Notes under the pieces: generated by a model
What the model was told of the DNA's origin: nothing
The model's input: only the letters and a program-made list of their open reading frames with translations
Databases searched by the model: none
Part shown: piece after piece, positions 45,801 to 60,178 of the stretch
Layout: the number at the start of each line of letters is the position of its first letter
Numbering within the stretch: the stretch's first letter is position 1
Source of the DNA: Drosophila miranda
Lineage: Eukaryota; Arthropoda; Insecta; Diptera; Drosophilidae
DNA: 64,000 nucleotides
Reading direction: 5' to 3'
NCBI RefSeq assembly: GCF_003369915.1
Contig: NC_046674.1
Location: forward strand, 11,718,001 to 11,782,000
Made by a program: the position numbers and the translations under genes

Positions 45801-48800
45801 ATTGCTGGTGCGGGCATGTGGTATCGATTCGACTTGTTATCCATTTTGAGAATGCATATATGTACGTATGTACTTTATAGGGTCATAAATTCATCCTTCA
45901 TTTGGGGTGGAAACCAATAATTAAGCCCTTTAGTACATACATACCCCTATGTAGGGGAGTATACAGATGTCTGGTAATCGAATTTTCTGAAGGGCTCAAT
46001 TTATATGCTGTTTGAAATATTCATATTGGCTAGAATTGTAACATAATTCATAAAAATAAATTCTTTAAAGGAACACATAAATGTGTACCATTATTTCCTA
46101 TACAGACATACATACGAGTATACTCCAAATCACTTTAACCGCTGGTAATCGGCGAATAATCTTCAAAATTTGCATGTACTGCGCTCAAAAGAAGGTATTT
46201 GAGATCCTTATCGTGCGCATTATTCACGTCACGTCTGAAGTATTCAAGGTATAGTAGAAACTGCCCATCAATTTCACGTCTTGGCATCGCCCGAGCGAGC
46301 CCGAGCGGGCCCGCATCGAGTGCGCCCACAAGGCACAAACGCGCGTTCCTCCTCATACTCGTCCATACCATACTCGTGCATACTGGTACACACTCGCATT
46401 TCCCTGGACCCTGGGTCCGCTGTTAGTGGCGTTTTACGATGTTAGATTGCGCCGAATCCTGCTACTAAATTTTGTCTGGCGAATATTCAGGGGCGATGAC
46501 GGGTTATTGTGGGTGTTATGACAGACTGGTTTGTCCTCGTCGATTGTCCTGGACTGGACCACAGATCTGAGCAATTATAGGTTGCAGCTTTTATATGTCG
46601 CAGCGCAACGCAGCGCAACGCGGGCAGGCTTCAAGTGTGCCCCATCAAAGGCTCGGCTCGGCTCTGCTCTGCTCTGCTCTGCTCGTTCGTAGAAGCTCAT
46701 TTATAAGCGGCTGGCTGCAAACTCTTGCAAGATTGCACATGACCGCCCCAAGGCAGGCTCCATTAAGAGATGAGGCAGAAATACCGGCGTCGAGTCTGGC
46801 ACGGGCTAGTGTTCATAATTTTCTGTACACGACCGCAGAAAAGGGCTGCTGCAACGGCAGTCATTGACGAGCGGAGATCGGCAAATATGTTAGGAATTTT
46901 TTGGTTGCTTTCCAATGGCGGGGGCCATTGTACTCCAACCTGGAGATTGGTTCACTTGAGATTCATCGATTCTTTGCAGTAAAACGTCCAATGGTCGCTG
47001 CTAAAAAGATTAGATTTCAGATCATTAGCTTTTGTCATATGATAGATACAAGATCTATGTATGTTAGTCAACCATAACGTTGCCTGGGCTGGGGTAGAAT
47101 GTTTTCAGAGTAGAAACATCGACAATAACGACACAGGTCAGCCTTTCCTTAGGCGTGGAAGAAGCAGGGGCCGATCGGAGGCGATGCCGGTTCTAAAGCT
47201 TGAGCACTGGAGCGATTGCAGATTTCGCCGCGAAGGTTAATATAAAGCAAAAACAAAACAGGGAGAGCAACCCGTGTCAAAACTGTAAGAATAAAATATT
47301 CCCCAAGTTCTTTGGCGATTTTCGTACACCCTTGCGTGTTGTACATTAAGTAGTGGACCGTGAATATCTAAAAAACAAACAGAAACTATACAAATTCGCC
47401 TGCTTATTGGGGAATGAACATTGAAGATTGCCTACACAAGTACAGAGCGTACTCAATATAAATACTCAAAATACTCCTTGTCCATTGAATGGAACATCGT
47501 TAAGGGTACACAAAATGTGGCTATATGGTCCTATACCCAGTGGAACAGAGGTAACATGAACTCAGCGCAAAAGTTATGAGCACAAAATGCAAAGTCAAGC
47601 AAGCAAAATCCTATAATTAAACAATTATAGCAACTCCCACTTTTGCTTGTGGTCATTGGCTGGATCTCTCTGGACCCTTGCGCTATGTGAGCTACTCCTC
47701 CTTTCTGCAATCTGGACGGATTTCGCCAAGTGTAGCACGATTCTGGCAGAGGCTGGTAGGCTGGTAGGCTGGTAGGCTGCCAAGAAGCCACGAAGAAGAA
47801 GGAGCGGTGGCAGCCGCAAGTACGTCCTTCTGTGGGGAATGTTGCGCATGCTTAGCGTGTCTTGTACTACACCTTAAGCTCCACCTTCGTCTGGATGTCT
47901 GCATATATCGCAGGGATAGCGAACCATAAAATCCTCCTATTCGATTTCTGCCATTGACATCTGCAGTTCGAGAGAGAAAGAAAAAAATACATTAGTAAAT
48001 TGTTTGAAACATTAATAAGATAATAATTGCATTATGGTTGTAATGATGGATCTTCTCAGGGTATAATCATTAATGAGTCCATAGAGATGACGTCAAATGG
48101 GCATCAAGCAATGCCACATCTGTACGTATGTATGTATCTATACGGTCTAAGAGGCCGTATACGCATACTTCACAAGACACGAAGAAACTCGACATGCACG
48201 ATAAATTATTTAAGCCAGTGGATCTTAGCCCCGAATCTGAATCGCCCAAGAGGAGCAGGTCTCCTGCAGAATGCAGTCAAATGCGTGGCCTTACTCGTTC
48301 ATCTTGCCGACCGCCAGCATACGATTCCTCTCTGGCCGCCTCGAATACTCGAGAGTCCAAGTCGATAATTAACACACAAGCGCGGGGCGTGATGACCAAC
48401 GAGCTACAGAACCAAACAAATTATTAAAAATGAATTAGTGGAAATATAAATATATGATTTCAAAATCCCATATACAGGTCTCCTCGCATGAACCCAAATG
48501 CGCCCGTGAGGTCGCACTCGAGTGCGTCTGAAATGCTGGGACTGGGACTGTGACTGGGACGCACGTGCTTCTAGGCAGTCACCTACATAAATAACATAAC
48601 TCTTGCCTCGAGACTCCGGACTCCCGATGATGGCCGCAAGGGCCTCCAACTTTCAGTTCCAATGCAATTGCATTTAAACGTATTTTAAGGCTTATTTTCG
48701 TTTTTTGTATAAATATATAAAAGCCATTAAATACTAATCTATTCTCGATTGCTCTTCTGTTGTGGGGCAGCTAATGATGCGATAAGCATTTAGGCCATCG

Positions 48801-49250
48801 ACAAACCCCAACGCAGGGCAATCTCTTAAGTACGACCTGCTGGAGATGATTAATTAATAATGAATACATTCCTATTGAATGTATTGCTGCGGAAAATAAC
48901 CTTTTTTCATTACTCATTATTATTTTGATTTTCATATTTATTCATTAAATAAATCTACGGCTAAAAACGAAGAGCCGGAGTTAATTTATCCCTGCAGTTC
49001 CACGATTTTTAAATTTTGTTGATATCTCTTTTTTACACACTTGATTTCGTGGGGAAATAATTTAAAAACAAAGCCGATCTGCATAAATTATCTCAGGATC
49101 ATATAAATAGAGATTGATGGGCGCTCGGAAGACTAGCGTTAGGTATTCGTACAAATTGTAATTTGTCCAGTTTTGAAGACAAATTTGTTAACATTTGAAA
49201 AGAGTTAGGTAAGCCCCTTACTCACCAACAAAAATTACAACAATCGAACA
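42851..49250. other. Long intergenic stretch
   Basis: No supportable gene. It holds a TATA-type sequence GGGGTATATAAACC at 43180-43193, a CCATA run at 44402-44421, a GAGCAG run at 45030-45058, a GCTCT run at 46645-46685, GCTGGTAG repeats at 47751-47780, GGGACT-type repeats at 48536-48560, and scattered ACAT microsatellites. Confidence 0.5.
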
Positions 49251-49740
49251 TACGGCTTTAAAGATATAAGTGGTTTTTGTGGTTGAGGTACAAAATTGCA
49301 AGACTCTGTGAATCGGGTAGGACTATCTGTATAACATTTATTATGCATATGAACGAAATTTTCAGTGCTTTCCCAAGTTACAAGTTACAAATACAGGAAG
49401 GATCTCTGTTTCTTATTATAAACTCGCGGAGGCATTTGACATACGTTACCAAGTTCCAGGGTAATAAAAGTTACCTAATATACCGTTAGCCGAGACTGGG
49501 AACATTTTGTAGTATTTTTTGTAGATAGTTCAATATGTTAGAAAAACTTGGAGGAACATTTTTTATCAAGAATCATCTTTCCTGCAGAAGATAATAGAAA
49601 AGAAAAAAACAGATAATAAAAATACCAACAAATTCCGAAAAGATAACTTTTGCCTGTTTTAATAGGTTTTCAGATCAAAGTTTATGAAATTCTGTATATA
49701 TAAACTTTCAATCAATTTAAAACATAATATCAGGAAAAAA
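49251..49740. repeat. Unidentified dispersed repeat, copy 1
   Basis: It is similar along its length to 58085-58565 in the same orientation. Shared blocks include TACGGCTTTAAAGA, ACAAAATTGCA, AACATTTATT, TACCGTTAGCCGAGACTGGG, AGTTCAATATGT, TATCAAGAATCATCT and AGGTTTTCA. Divergence is roughly a quarter of positions with small gaps. I see no protein motifs and cannot assign a family. Confidence 0.75.
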
Positions 49741-52700
49741 TTCAATATATTCATCTCCATATTTTTTAATCTACCACTACTACGAGTATTTATCAATAGA
49801 GGAACATTTTTGATAGTTCGGTTCTGTTGGAATATCTTCAGTAACAAAGAAGATTTTTTATAATAAACTATATTTAATTTTTCATTACAACTCTATTTAA
49901 ACAGTGATCAGAAATGGTTCTTTATTATGAGGTAATGGACAGAAAATAAAATACAATTAGATCGCTTATACATATAGGCAAAACTTAAATTAAACGAAAA
50001 TATTTTAATTATTGAAAATTATTTGGCTGGTGTCTTTTTTTTAGTGCATTGCTTTTCAAGCTATAATGAAAGTAATGTCAGTTTTCATGCTTATCCTTAC
50101 CTTTAAATGTTGCCGACAGAGAGGTATATGTATGTATATGTACACTCCTCCCCTCCCCGTGAATGTACTGTGTGTGTATGGGTGAAATTGTAAATCCGTA
50201 GAAAGAGAAAACCCAGAGCGACCAAAGAGAACGAAGAGAAATAGAGCGAGAGAGATGGACGGCGAGAGCAGAGCGAGATGGAGGATAAGAATAGGGGTTG
50301 AGTCAATGATGATTTGTACATACCGCCTCTAACGTTCCCGGGCGGGCCAGCCTCGTGAAAATTCTGCCAGCATCCCCAAAAGCGATATGTATTCGGGCGG
50401 TCTATTGGGGCTTGTGCTGTTGACACAGCAGCGTTTTCAGGGGGTTGGGGGGTAGTACTGTAACTGTGCTTTTTCTTTGTTAGCATCACCCCCCAGGTTC
50501 GGTCCTAACACATGCAGGATCTTAAATATATGTATATGTCGGTACAAACATCCTCAGGCCATGGGCATCACAAATTCGGGGATGGGATAATACATTCGTA
50601 CATTACTATCGATATAAACGGGAGTTGTACATTATGTTATGAGTGGGTGCATAGGTACATGGGCATATATTTGGTATGTGTAATTATGCACTTTTCTGTA
50701 CATGGAAGGCGGCCAGGCCAGGGCAGGGCAGGCCACATGACACATTTGGCTGTCTCCAGGCTCGGGTTTCGCCAGGGCCTTCGCCTCGAACGAGAGTAAA
50801 ATTGTGTATTTCCTCGGGAGATATTGGCCCCCGTGGAAGATTGTGTCCTCCGTATCCGAAACAGAATCTCAAAAGTACGCATGTACACGCGTCCAGGGAG
50901 TCGCCAACTCCCCAATAACACCCCCATCCCCACCGACACTGCATGCTGTGCTGTGCGTACGAGTATGTATGTATTTATGTACAAGTGGATGTATGTATGT
51001 ACAGGCACAGGTACGGTACTCGTACTCGTACTCGTGCCATGTACACGGATGTATGTATGTACTGTACTGTTCTGTACTGTACTGTACTGTAGAGTAGAGC
51101 TGCATGTTTGAAAAGCTGCGCGCTATCTTGGGTATATTTGGACACAGCGGACGCGGACGGCATGGTATGTGACCAACAGAAGCTGCATGCATACACATAC
51201 ACCCCCGGGTAGTACATAGCCAAAGGCTGGGTCTTGGGTACCGTCCCAACTCAACTCCCGAATGTAAGCTTGGCAAATCCTTTGGCCGAAAACCACAAAG
51301 GAGATACGGAAGTTGTTTCAGACTACGAGGACACGAGACGACGCCAACAGCGCTCCAGTCGCATTGGAACCTCTTTGTAAAAGTGTAGGAAATCTGAACG
51401 GAAATTTACTAGGCGGATGTCAAGTCCGACATCGACATCGACTCCGAGTCCGAGTCCGAATTCAGCCATCCTTCCTTCACTTCACCTCCTGCCGACTCAA
51501 CCAAAATAAACGTGTTTTGAAAGTTCCGGCGGTAACGCGTGATTTACACCACGAGTATCAGCATCTCCTCCTCTGTCCTGTGCTCCTCGTCCAACGAACG
51601 ATTAACATAAATTTGCAATTTTGGCCAAAATACAAAGCTGTCATCATTCTGGATTTTACAAACAACTTCCGACGGAAGGTGCACAGACCCGTCGACCAAG
51701 TGACAATTGAAAAATTGCTTTAACAAACTTTTCGTTTATTTCCGTAGGAGTTGGATATGTCCTTTCTGGCTACCTTGGATGCCAGTGCCTGGCAGGTATT
51801 TATCTTAACTTTACTCTTGATATTTATTTTTGTTATACTCGTAATTTGTATTACCATAATCCAATCGGCATCCGGTTGTCCTGACTTTACGCATTAAGAA
51901 GTGACACATGCGAATACGAATATCAGATGTTCCATATGCTTTTAATCGAAAGAGGTAATTTAAGGTAATGATCATAAAACTATATGGTCCAAATCTGTAG
52001 ATTCGGTTGGCAGAAAATATAGAAAACTGGCCCTATCAAATACCCTACGTTGACAACGAAAACATAAATATCTGTCAATTTGAATTGTGATAACTTTTTA
52101 ATGAACAGAACGGTATAGACTTCAATTTAATTCATAGCATTAATTTTATTGTCTAACATTCATAAAAATTGTTGGTTTTAAAGTTTTCGAAATCGAATAT
52201 AATATGATATGCACTCTTCTTGACTCCGCATTTTAATCCTTGTATAATTATGATTGTCATTATGATTATCATTTTTGCGCACCGGATGGAAACAAAAATA
52301 GTTTAAAGTAAAAAACCAGAAAATTCGAAATACAAATGCCTACAGCTCAACCGTCTTTGATCAAAGATATCAAAAGATAAGACCACACATACCCGAAAAA
52401 ACCTGCTCGCATAAAGAAAACAGCTCGAATTCTCTTTAAAGTTCAAAATTGTTCATTGAAAGCCATTCATATACTGTATGTTTTTTCCAATAAGCGACTT
52501 TTGAACGTTTATTCAATCTTTGCCGCATAGTTGGCTAAAACTCTTTTTTCCCCACAAATGGGGTGAATTTGTTCATTTCCCTGACTGGTAAGCTGAAATA
52601 ATATAATTATCTAAAAAAAACTCAGTATACAGACTTCGAGAAATCAAATCATTTATGGTTTGTTTCTTCTGGAAAGCACGCAACTTCTGGACCAATATTT

Positions 52701-55700
52701 TGACGTTGAAAAGTTGCAATGAAACGCATAAGGGCTGTTTCCCCAAGTTCGGGTCAAGACTTTCAGTTAAATCCAATTTATTTTCTCATGTTCGCTATAT
52801 GTTTTGATAATTCCTAGTTCATGTACTTACTAGTAAGCACATACATAGTTTACCAACAGCTCCTAAGACGGCATTTCGAGAGGACTTAATCGATAAAGTG
52901 TGGCGACATATAGAACTTAGACGACTTTCTTTACTGAAGAAACTGAGGTGGAAAAACTGGTGGATTTTGATGCTATGCTCCTTCAGATCCAGACAGATGA
53001 AGAGGCGAACCAAGAAAGATCAAGAATGTATAAGTTTCATGGTTTCGTAGTCGGTTCGTTCCCCTTCTTTTCTGCGAACATTGGGTAGAAAGAGTCACAT
53101 CAGTAGTGCACGTGAGGGGGAGAGTGTGTTTAACCGGACAGCGGTCGGCGGTCGTTTATTCCTGGATCCAGTTTGGTCTCGTATTTACACTCCGACTTAT
53201 CCTCTGTCACCGGCAGTTCCCAGTTGTTGTTGTTGCTGCTGGCGGTGGCGGTTGGTTGTTGAACGGTGGCGGTGGCGGTCTGTTTGCGCAGACCTGTCGA
53301 CCAAATGAACCGAATAATACATCAAACGTTCTTTAATGGGGGTGACAAATCCTCGACAGTTGGCGATACTGATTACTTTATGAGTACTATGGGCCCAGCC
53401 CAGTGAAGATGGACGGGTGGCGTGAGTGTAGTGTCGTTGAATATTCGTCGTCGGTTTTCTCAAAAATTAATCAAGGACCGTGAAATAACCACCAATCATG
53501 CAAAAATATGATATTCCTCTTGTACTCTATTATAGGTCCGCATACATTTTTATATGCAAAAGTTACAGCCATGAAGCATACTCTAACTCGAGAACAACAG
53601 TCGATCTATGTAGCGCTTACCATCTGTCTGTCCGTATGCTGATTTCGCCAACCTAAACCGATTAATTGGTCTTACTTCTATGTGCATGAAAACGTGACAA
53701 TTGGGCTCAAATACCCCGTGGCCACACTCAGATACTCGAATGTGACAAAACAAAGAAATGTCGTAAGGGCATACTAATGATTTAAATATACATATACGTA
53801 CATATGTACACAGATATGGTAGCAGGGGGGCTCATATTTCTTAATGATGTATCTGCAATATGAAATTTTAAATACTTAACGTATGGGTAGATTACAATGG
53901 TACGAGACAAGAAGACTATGAGCCGATCTAGGAGACATTAAACAAATTATTGTTCACTCCAAATTATGGTTGATTAGGATCTGAACTGCACCGATTATAA
54001 ATTAGACTTTATTAGTCAGAAAATTCGTCGTAATATATAAACATTATGTCTAATTGTGGAACATTTTCATCAATTTGAATGCCGAAATACTAGGAGTAGT
54101 TATTTGTACAGTGTTTCAGAGGATATTCCACGGCTATTACACATTACCTTCCTTCACATTACCAAACAAATTGATGTTCCGCTCTTTAGAGGCTTTTCTC
54201 ACGCCTCTATCACATTATTATCAAAAATTAAGGACGATATTCAAAATCTCTTGGCCCGAGCTAAATATGTGAAACATCAGAATTTGTATAATCTAGCGGA
54301 AGTAATGGCATTACTAGCACACAGACGTTGCCCGACGAGACGCTCTATTATATTCTAAGGCCAATTATATGCATAAAGGGATTCTCGAGATAATTATGAA
54401 ATGACGTACTTTGGCGGCCACGGACACAGCCACGGCCACGTCCACGGCCTCCTTATCCGCGTTATCCAATGTTCTGGGTAAACTAATAATTCGATATGTT
54501 AATGCTGAGCCCGTTTTGTGGGTAGACAATCGGCTTCAGGTTGCACAGAATCGCAGGAGAGCAGTGCCAGAACCATAGCCATAGCAAAACTCCGAAAAAG
54601 CGACCCTAAAGCGCAAAATAATGGCACGTGACCATACTTATGCCATTTAACACATGAGGTATTACTACAAGGCATCAGTCCGCTTGGACCGTTCGGCGCT
54701 ATCCAGGGTACTGGTACTCTCCAAAACGCACCCTCTCCTGGAATTATGAATGTACCGGGATAATCTTTCCGCCGCCACGCCGCTCCGCACCGCCCGCACG
54801 AGGACTTTCCTTAGTGGGAAATTGGACTGAAGAGACTATTGAATACTTCAAGCAGCTAAAAAGTGAAAAGCCAAGTAGTGCGAGTGGCAACGAGCGCCGT
54901 TGCGGCGACACGCATATGTTTTTTCTGGGGCCGTGCGGCGGTGTTTGTTTCTTTGTAGGAAACACACACCTGAGTGGTCCATAATGAAAATCAACAACCG
55001 CCCCCATTATCAACAGCATGGAGACTGAAGTACCAGAGGGCTGGTCCAGATATTATACGAGTACCCCAAACAACACACTACATAGAAGGCGGATACATTA
55101 CGATGGTCGGACACGTGCCCTGAATGCCGTCATTTTAATTAAATTTATAAAAACACAGAGCCACGATTCGCGAGTGTCTTTTTGTCAGCCTAATTTGATA
55201 ACATATTTGCTATATACTCGTACTTTATACGGAGAGCATAGTAGCAAAGGGCATTAGCTTTTGTTTTTTCAGTGCAATACGATACGTTCGATGCTGCGAA
55301 ATTGAATTTCGTGGCTATTTTGTGTCAATATATGAATTTCCAGTGCGTTTGGATTCCAGTTCCATTAAAAGTTGAATTCCCGGTTTTGTGCATTTGGACA
55401 CAGACTCTTTAGACTGTTAATCTACATACAAATAGAGCAGATAATATTGGTGCACGATAATTCCTTATTGATTTTAATTAAGTAAAAGTTATGTGATTTA
55501 ATCGGACATAGGCACGTATGTACCTGTATACCTATATGTGGGCATGATTCATAAAGTAATATTTGCCTTCTTTCCATACTTTTGCACATATTTGTATACA
55601 TAAACATATGTACCTGCATGACAGCAACGGCGTCCTCGCAGCACTGTACTTATCACGTGATTTATATTAATGGCGGCATATCATGTTTCACGCGTGCTCG

Positions 55701-58084
55701 GTGCTGGTTTTGACTGCAAAGCAAATTTGTCAGTGGGGGTCGGCACGCGCTGCATTTCGGGATAAAGTTATCAACGACAGGTCGGCATAAGCAATTGCAA
55801 GACTGTGCAGACATACAGATACAGATACAGATGTGAATATGGACAGGCTTGGCACCTAGCCAAGCCTTTTTCCATAAATATAGCATGATCGAGGAGATCA
55901 AGTTCTTTGTAATGAACATATAAGCGAAACGACTTTATTAATCATTATCAATAAATCTGAGACCGTTGTATCTAAAGGATAGGCTACTATTGAACTTATT
56001 TGAATGCCAAGAATCTCCAACAATATACGATTCAATTTGATACTGGTTGAAGGGGTTATATTGAATAGAAAAATGGGGGTATAGAACATCTAGCATCACG
56101 AAAGCATATGTATACACAATATACACAAAAAACATGAAGAAAAACAACCGTAAAATGTACCGTCGGTTGTACGTTCTCTTTTTTCAGTGGTTCGGGCTCT
56201 CTTCTGCGCAATGACATCCATCGAAATCGAACCCACAGGCACTGGCCAAATTATGTTAATTGTATGGGATTTCGCTACTGTTGCTGGACACCACAGTCGG
56301 GTCGGGTCGGGTCGGCCATTAGTGAACATGCTTAATTATTGTTTTTGTTTTTATTTGCTAAGGTTACCCGAACATGCTGAAATATTTCAAATCAACAAGT
56401 CTTTATATCAAACAAGATTCTGCCGATATCATACGACTGTAAGCAATAAGATAAATTGTTTAAGTATATTATGTATTTACCTAGCGGTCTTTGGCAAGTG
56501 CTTAACCAGTTATTGTTTAACCAGTTAGTTTGTGACACTGGGTCTTTAGCTCCATTCGTCGCTGACGCGTGTAAGCGCCCCTCAAGAAAACTTAAAAGTG
56601 AGTAAAAATAAGGCAAAATGGGAATATCTAATTATGGCTTGGGGCAAATATCCAACTACATACACGGGTATTCTCACGCACAGACGTACAGAGTTTTGGC
56701 CTGTTCCAGCGACTCCGACTCCAACTCCTACTACGAAGAAACGGTTACCGTTCAGCACCATTTCAGTCTCTACGCACTTTTTTGAGCCCATCTTGATTCA
56801 GAAACGCATCCGCGGGCCCTTGCTTATCTTTGCAACTAAGATTGCATTACAATATACACACATCCGTGGTAGAAGCACTGTTCATGTACCTATGTATATC
56901 CGTTGTGTTCATATACTCGAACTAACATCGTACATATGGGATGCGAGTCTCAGATTGATCTCAAACCAACCATAAAGCTATCGGAATGGCCGTTTCATCA
57001 GTTCGTTTCGTCCTAAATTACAAATATAAACCAACAATTATAATTATTTGCCATTCGGATCTTATAATGCACTATTAAACCGCACATATGTACTAGTTTA
57101 ATCATTGCCGCTTTTCGAAACAAGCAATTCTGGTGTTCTGGGGTTCTGGAGTTCTGGAGTTGTGGTGTTCTGTGTGCCAGTAAATCCATTGACGCATCGT
57201 CACGCACAAAGAGTCGTGAAATGGTCGGTCAGCGGCAGTTCATTAGGTAATAAAACATGAATACTGAATTGCGTGAGGCGCCCTTTTTAGCTTATAAAAA
57301 AGGATCCTACGTATGTGAGAAAATTATCAGTGCGTTGGAGTCGAACGAAATTGCCACTATTAAATCGAGCGAATCGTAACTACAGCCGACTGGCATCAGC
57401 GGTGCAGACACATGTCCAATTTGCAATAAATAACAGCAGACGGTTTGCGGTTCTGATTCCAAGATTCCGAAAATTAAAAGCAAACATCCAAATACTCGTG
57501 CGAGATGTAAGCATTTCGATGGGTGCGTGGAAGGGGTTCTTAAGGGATATAAATTGGACTATAAAATCATTAAAACGCTTAATAATAGTTAGCTGTTCTT
57601 AAATATTTACGCTTTCAAATGGTATAATTATGTTGCAATAACGTACAGAATAACAAAAACTGTTCATACTTGTTCTCTTTATACAGTGGCCTTTATTTTA
57701 TGTTTCGCGTCAAAGACAAATAGAACTACAGCCAGAATGTGTATGCGTGATGGATAAGTATGAGTATAGCAATCGCACATTTTCAGGATCAAAATCAAAC
57801 TATCTTTTTTCAGTTTCGTATCTAACTTTTGAAACTTAACTATGGCTACTATAAGTATAACATACAACTGTCATCGGTTACGATCGGTTGAAGATCTTAG
57901 GCTGTATGCAAGCCACTTAAAGGAGTGCTTTACCAACTTGTTATCTTATGTGTTTCATCATATATGTACCAACGTATAAACGATTTAAATTAGCTAAACG
58001 TTGCCCCGGACTCTAGTTTTTCTTTCTGCCTCTAAATATCATACATACAGATATGGGCATTTCTATCCTAGAAACAAATCGATT
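49741..58084. other. Long intergenic stretch
   Basis: No supportable gene. It contains a microsatellite-dense segment (50880-51095, GTACTCGTACTC and GTACTGTACT runs), GGTGGCGG-type repeats near 53238-53280, a plus-strand frame of 100 codons at 54056-54358 with protein-like composition, and a TCTGGNGTT run at 57132-57170. The 53520-53700 segment (CTGTCTGTCCGTATG) may be another old transposon fragment. Confidence 0.45.
50950..51095. repeat. Microsatellite cluster (TATG, GTACTC, GTACT)
   Basis: Adjacent short runs of GTATGTAT, GTACTCGTACTC and CTGTACTGTACTGTACTGTA lie within 150 bases. Confidence 0.8.
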
Positions 58085-58565
58085 TTACGGCTTTAAAGAA
58101 ATAAGCCAAAATTTGACCTAACATTACGGTACCGAAAAACAGAAGTGGTTTTTAAGGCTTGGGCACAAAATTGCATAACTCTGAAAATTGGGTAAGACCA
58201 TTTGTTTAACATTTATTGTGCGTATAAGTATCAGTTCTAATTTTCCAAGTTATTAAATATGAAAATCTTTCATGTTTTTTTTTTTAACGAATCCGCGTAT
58301 TTTTACCAAATTCCGGGGTAAGAAAAGTTAAAAAATCTACCGTTAGCCGAGACTGGGATAATGTTCTTATATATCATTTTTTTTAAGATATGTAGTTCAA
58401 TATGTCAGAAAGACTCTGACGAAAAATTTGTATCAAGAATCATCTGCTTCTGACCTTTTTTCTATTCTAAAAGGTTTTCAAATCAATGTTAATGAAATCA
58501 TATGCCAATTGGTTAAAGTAGGTAGCTTTCAATAAATTTTGAAAATAATAACAGGTGAAAAGTAT
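58085..58565. repeat. Unidentified dispersed repeat, copy 2
   Basis: Partner of 49251-49740, same orientation, about 8.8 kb away. TACCGTTAGCCGAGACTGGG is identical in both copies. Confidence 0.75.
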
Positions 58566-59485
58566 ATAGAAAACTGTTTTTATTGACCCTCAATGGTTCT
58601 TGGCATGGTGGAAATTTTGGCGGAAATGACCATGTTTACATTTCACAGATCCTGGAAACTCCAACTCAATCTCATCACAAATTTAAATTTTGAATCTCAA
58701 ATTTGCACAGTAAATAAAGGGTAAAATGGTTAATTATTCGATAAATGCGTACATGAGTCGGAAGTTCTTAATGCACTTATAGAAGATAAATAAGTTCGAG
58801 TATATATGTATAATTTTCAGTACACACTCGCATATATGTACGTAATCGCAATCCCAATCTACTGTGGGTAAACACAGCTGCAAATATATTTCCTTTTGAC
58901 CTCGAATTTAAATGGACCGCTCGTCGTCTGTGCCTCGGTGGCTCGGTGGCTGTTCTCTATTGGGCTGCTCGCTGAATTGCGAAAAAAAAAAAACAGAGCG
59001 GATTAAAGGTGCACATGAGCACAGCCGTAGGAAATATGCTGCAAACATCCGCCTGCTGCAACTGCATCTGAAAATACACACATACACCACACCAGGGCAC
59101 AGCAGAGCACAGCAGAGCCCCAGCACAGCACAGCACAGCACACACCGACGACAAAAAACCTCTGCCAGAGAACCGCCCGTGCAAGGGACTAAAGCTACGA
59201 CGACCGCGCGCTCATCTTCCCCGCGGCTATTGGCGTCGTGCAACATTGCAGGAGCCTTTTTCCACTGCTGCCTGGCTATGAGCCATGGCCAGGCCATGTC
59301 GCTGATGATTCGTGTATCGGAGCCGGAGACAGAGCCGCCGCCGCCACCGCCACAGCCACATCCACAGCTACATCCACATCCACAGCGTTTGGCTGCCAAC
59401 GGTCGGTCTGTCGGTCGGTTGGTCGTTCGGTCGGTCGGCTTCTCCCGAAATTTGAATCTGCCTGCATCTGAAGACTTAACGAATA

Positions 59486-59528
59486 TGAACGAAAGGGCCC
59501 GGGGCGGTTACTACACTCCAGAGCATGG
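59486..59528 (+). other. Candidate first coding exon
   Basis: ATG at 59486 reads MNERARGGYYTPEH and then meets a donor-like CATGG|GTATGT. It lies at the end of the GC-rich island, which could be a 5' UTR. No downstream exon was found in the window, so this is only a candidate. Confidence 0.2.
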
Positions 59529-60153
59529 GTATGTACTCGTACATGTGGCCGAGTGAATGCGGAAAATTATGGCGAAGTAGTTTCAGATACAAACACTCAA
59601 TCACATGGGCTCCATTTGCATACGCCACTCGGCACTTCCCTTGGTAACAAAGCCCCGTATGACTAAATAGATCCTAAAACCCAGAACCACTAGGAAGTAC
59701 GAATCCTACAGTCTTACAAATATCTCCCCTAGATTTCTTAATTGCACAAAAATATGGTGTAGAATACGGCTCAGAGTGAACTATTTTAGCCAGTGGAATG
59801 CAGGAATCTGACATTAATGTGTAGGTTTAAAGGTTGTAAAAGTAATATATTTTCAAAGTTTTATTTTGGTCTAATAGGGGTCCGAACTTTATGGCTATGC
59901 AGTTATTTGCATTTAGAATGCACTTGTCTCCTGCCGCAAAGCGGACCCAGCAGCAGCAGATAAAGGAGTAGAGAGCTACAGATTGGCAATCACTACCATG
60001 AGAGAGGCAACAGTCAGGCAGTAGTCATGCAAGTCCTGCGGCATTCACGAGTTCTCCCGGGGCAATCGCATTTAAGACGCATCTTAAATGAGGTGCTCAG
60101 GCTCTGGCTCTCCAGTTGAAGACAGCGATGCACACTGGTGCAGGCAGGCAGGC

Positions 60154-60178
60154 ATCCGATCCGATCCGATCCGATCCA
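60154..60178. repeat. (CCGAT)n run
   Basis: Four to five tandem CCGAT pentamers. Confidence 0.9.

Noticed and set aside
46135-46371. 78-codon minus-strand frame with protein-like composition
   Set aside because: Too short, overlaps GAGCGGGCCC-type repeats, and no family or splice partner was found.
51313-51723. 136-codon plus-strand frame and the overlapping minus-strand frame at 51544-51726
   Set aside because: Both strands are open over part of it, repeat-derived Arg/His runs lie in the middle, and no conserved motif is seen.
52573-53013. Minus-strand frames that looked like a transposon fragment
   Set aside because: No transposase or reverse-transcriptase motif could be recognised in any frame.
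58912-59556. 214-codon plus-strand frame
   Set aside because: It is made of simple repeats translated as His, Pro, Thr and Arg runs, and the opposite strand is equally open. Kept only as a possible 5' UTR with a short terminal exon candidate.
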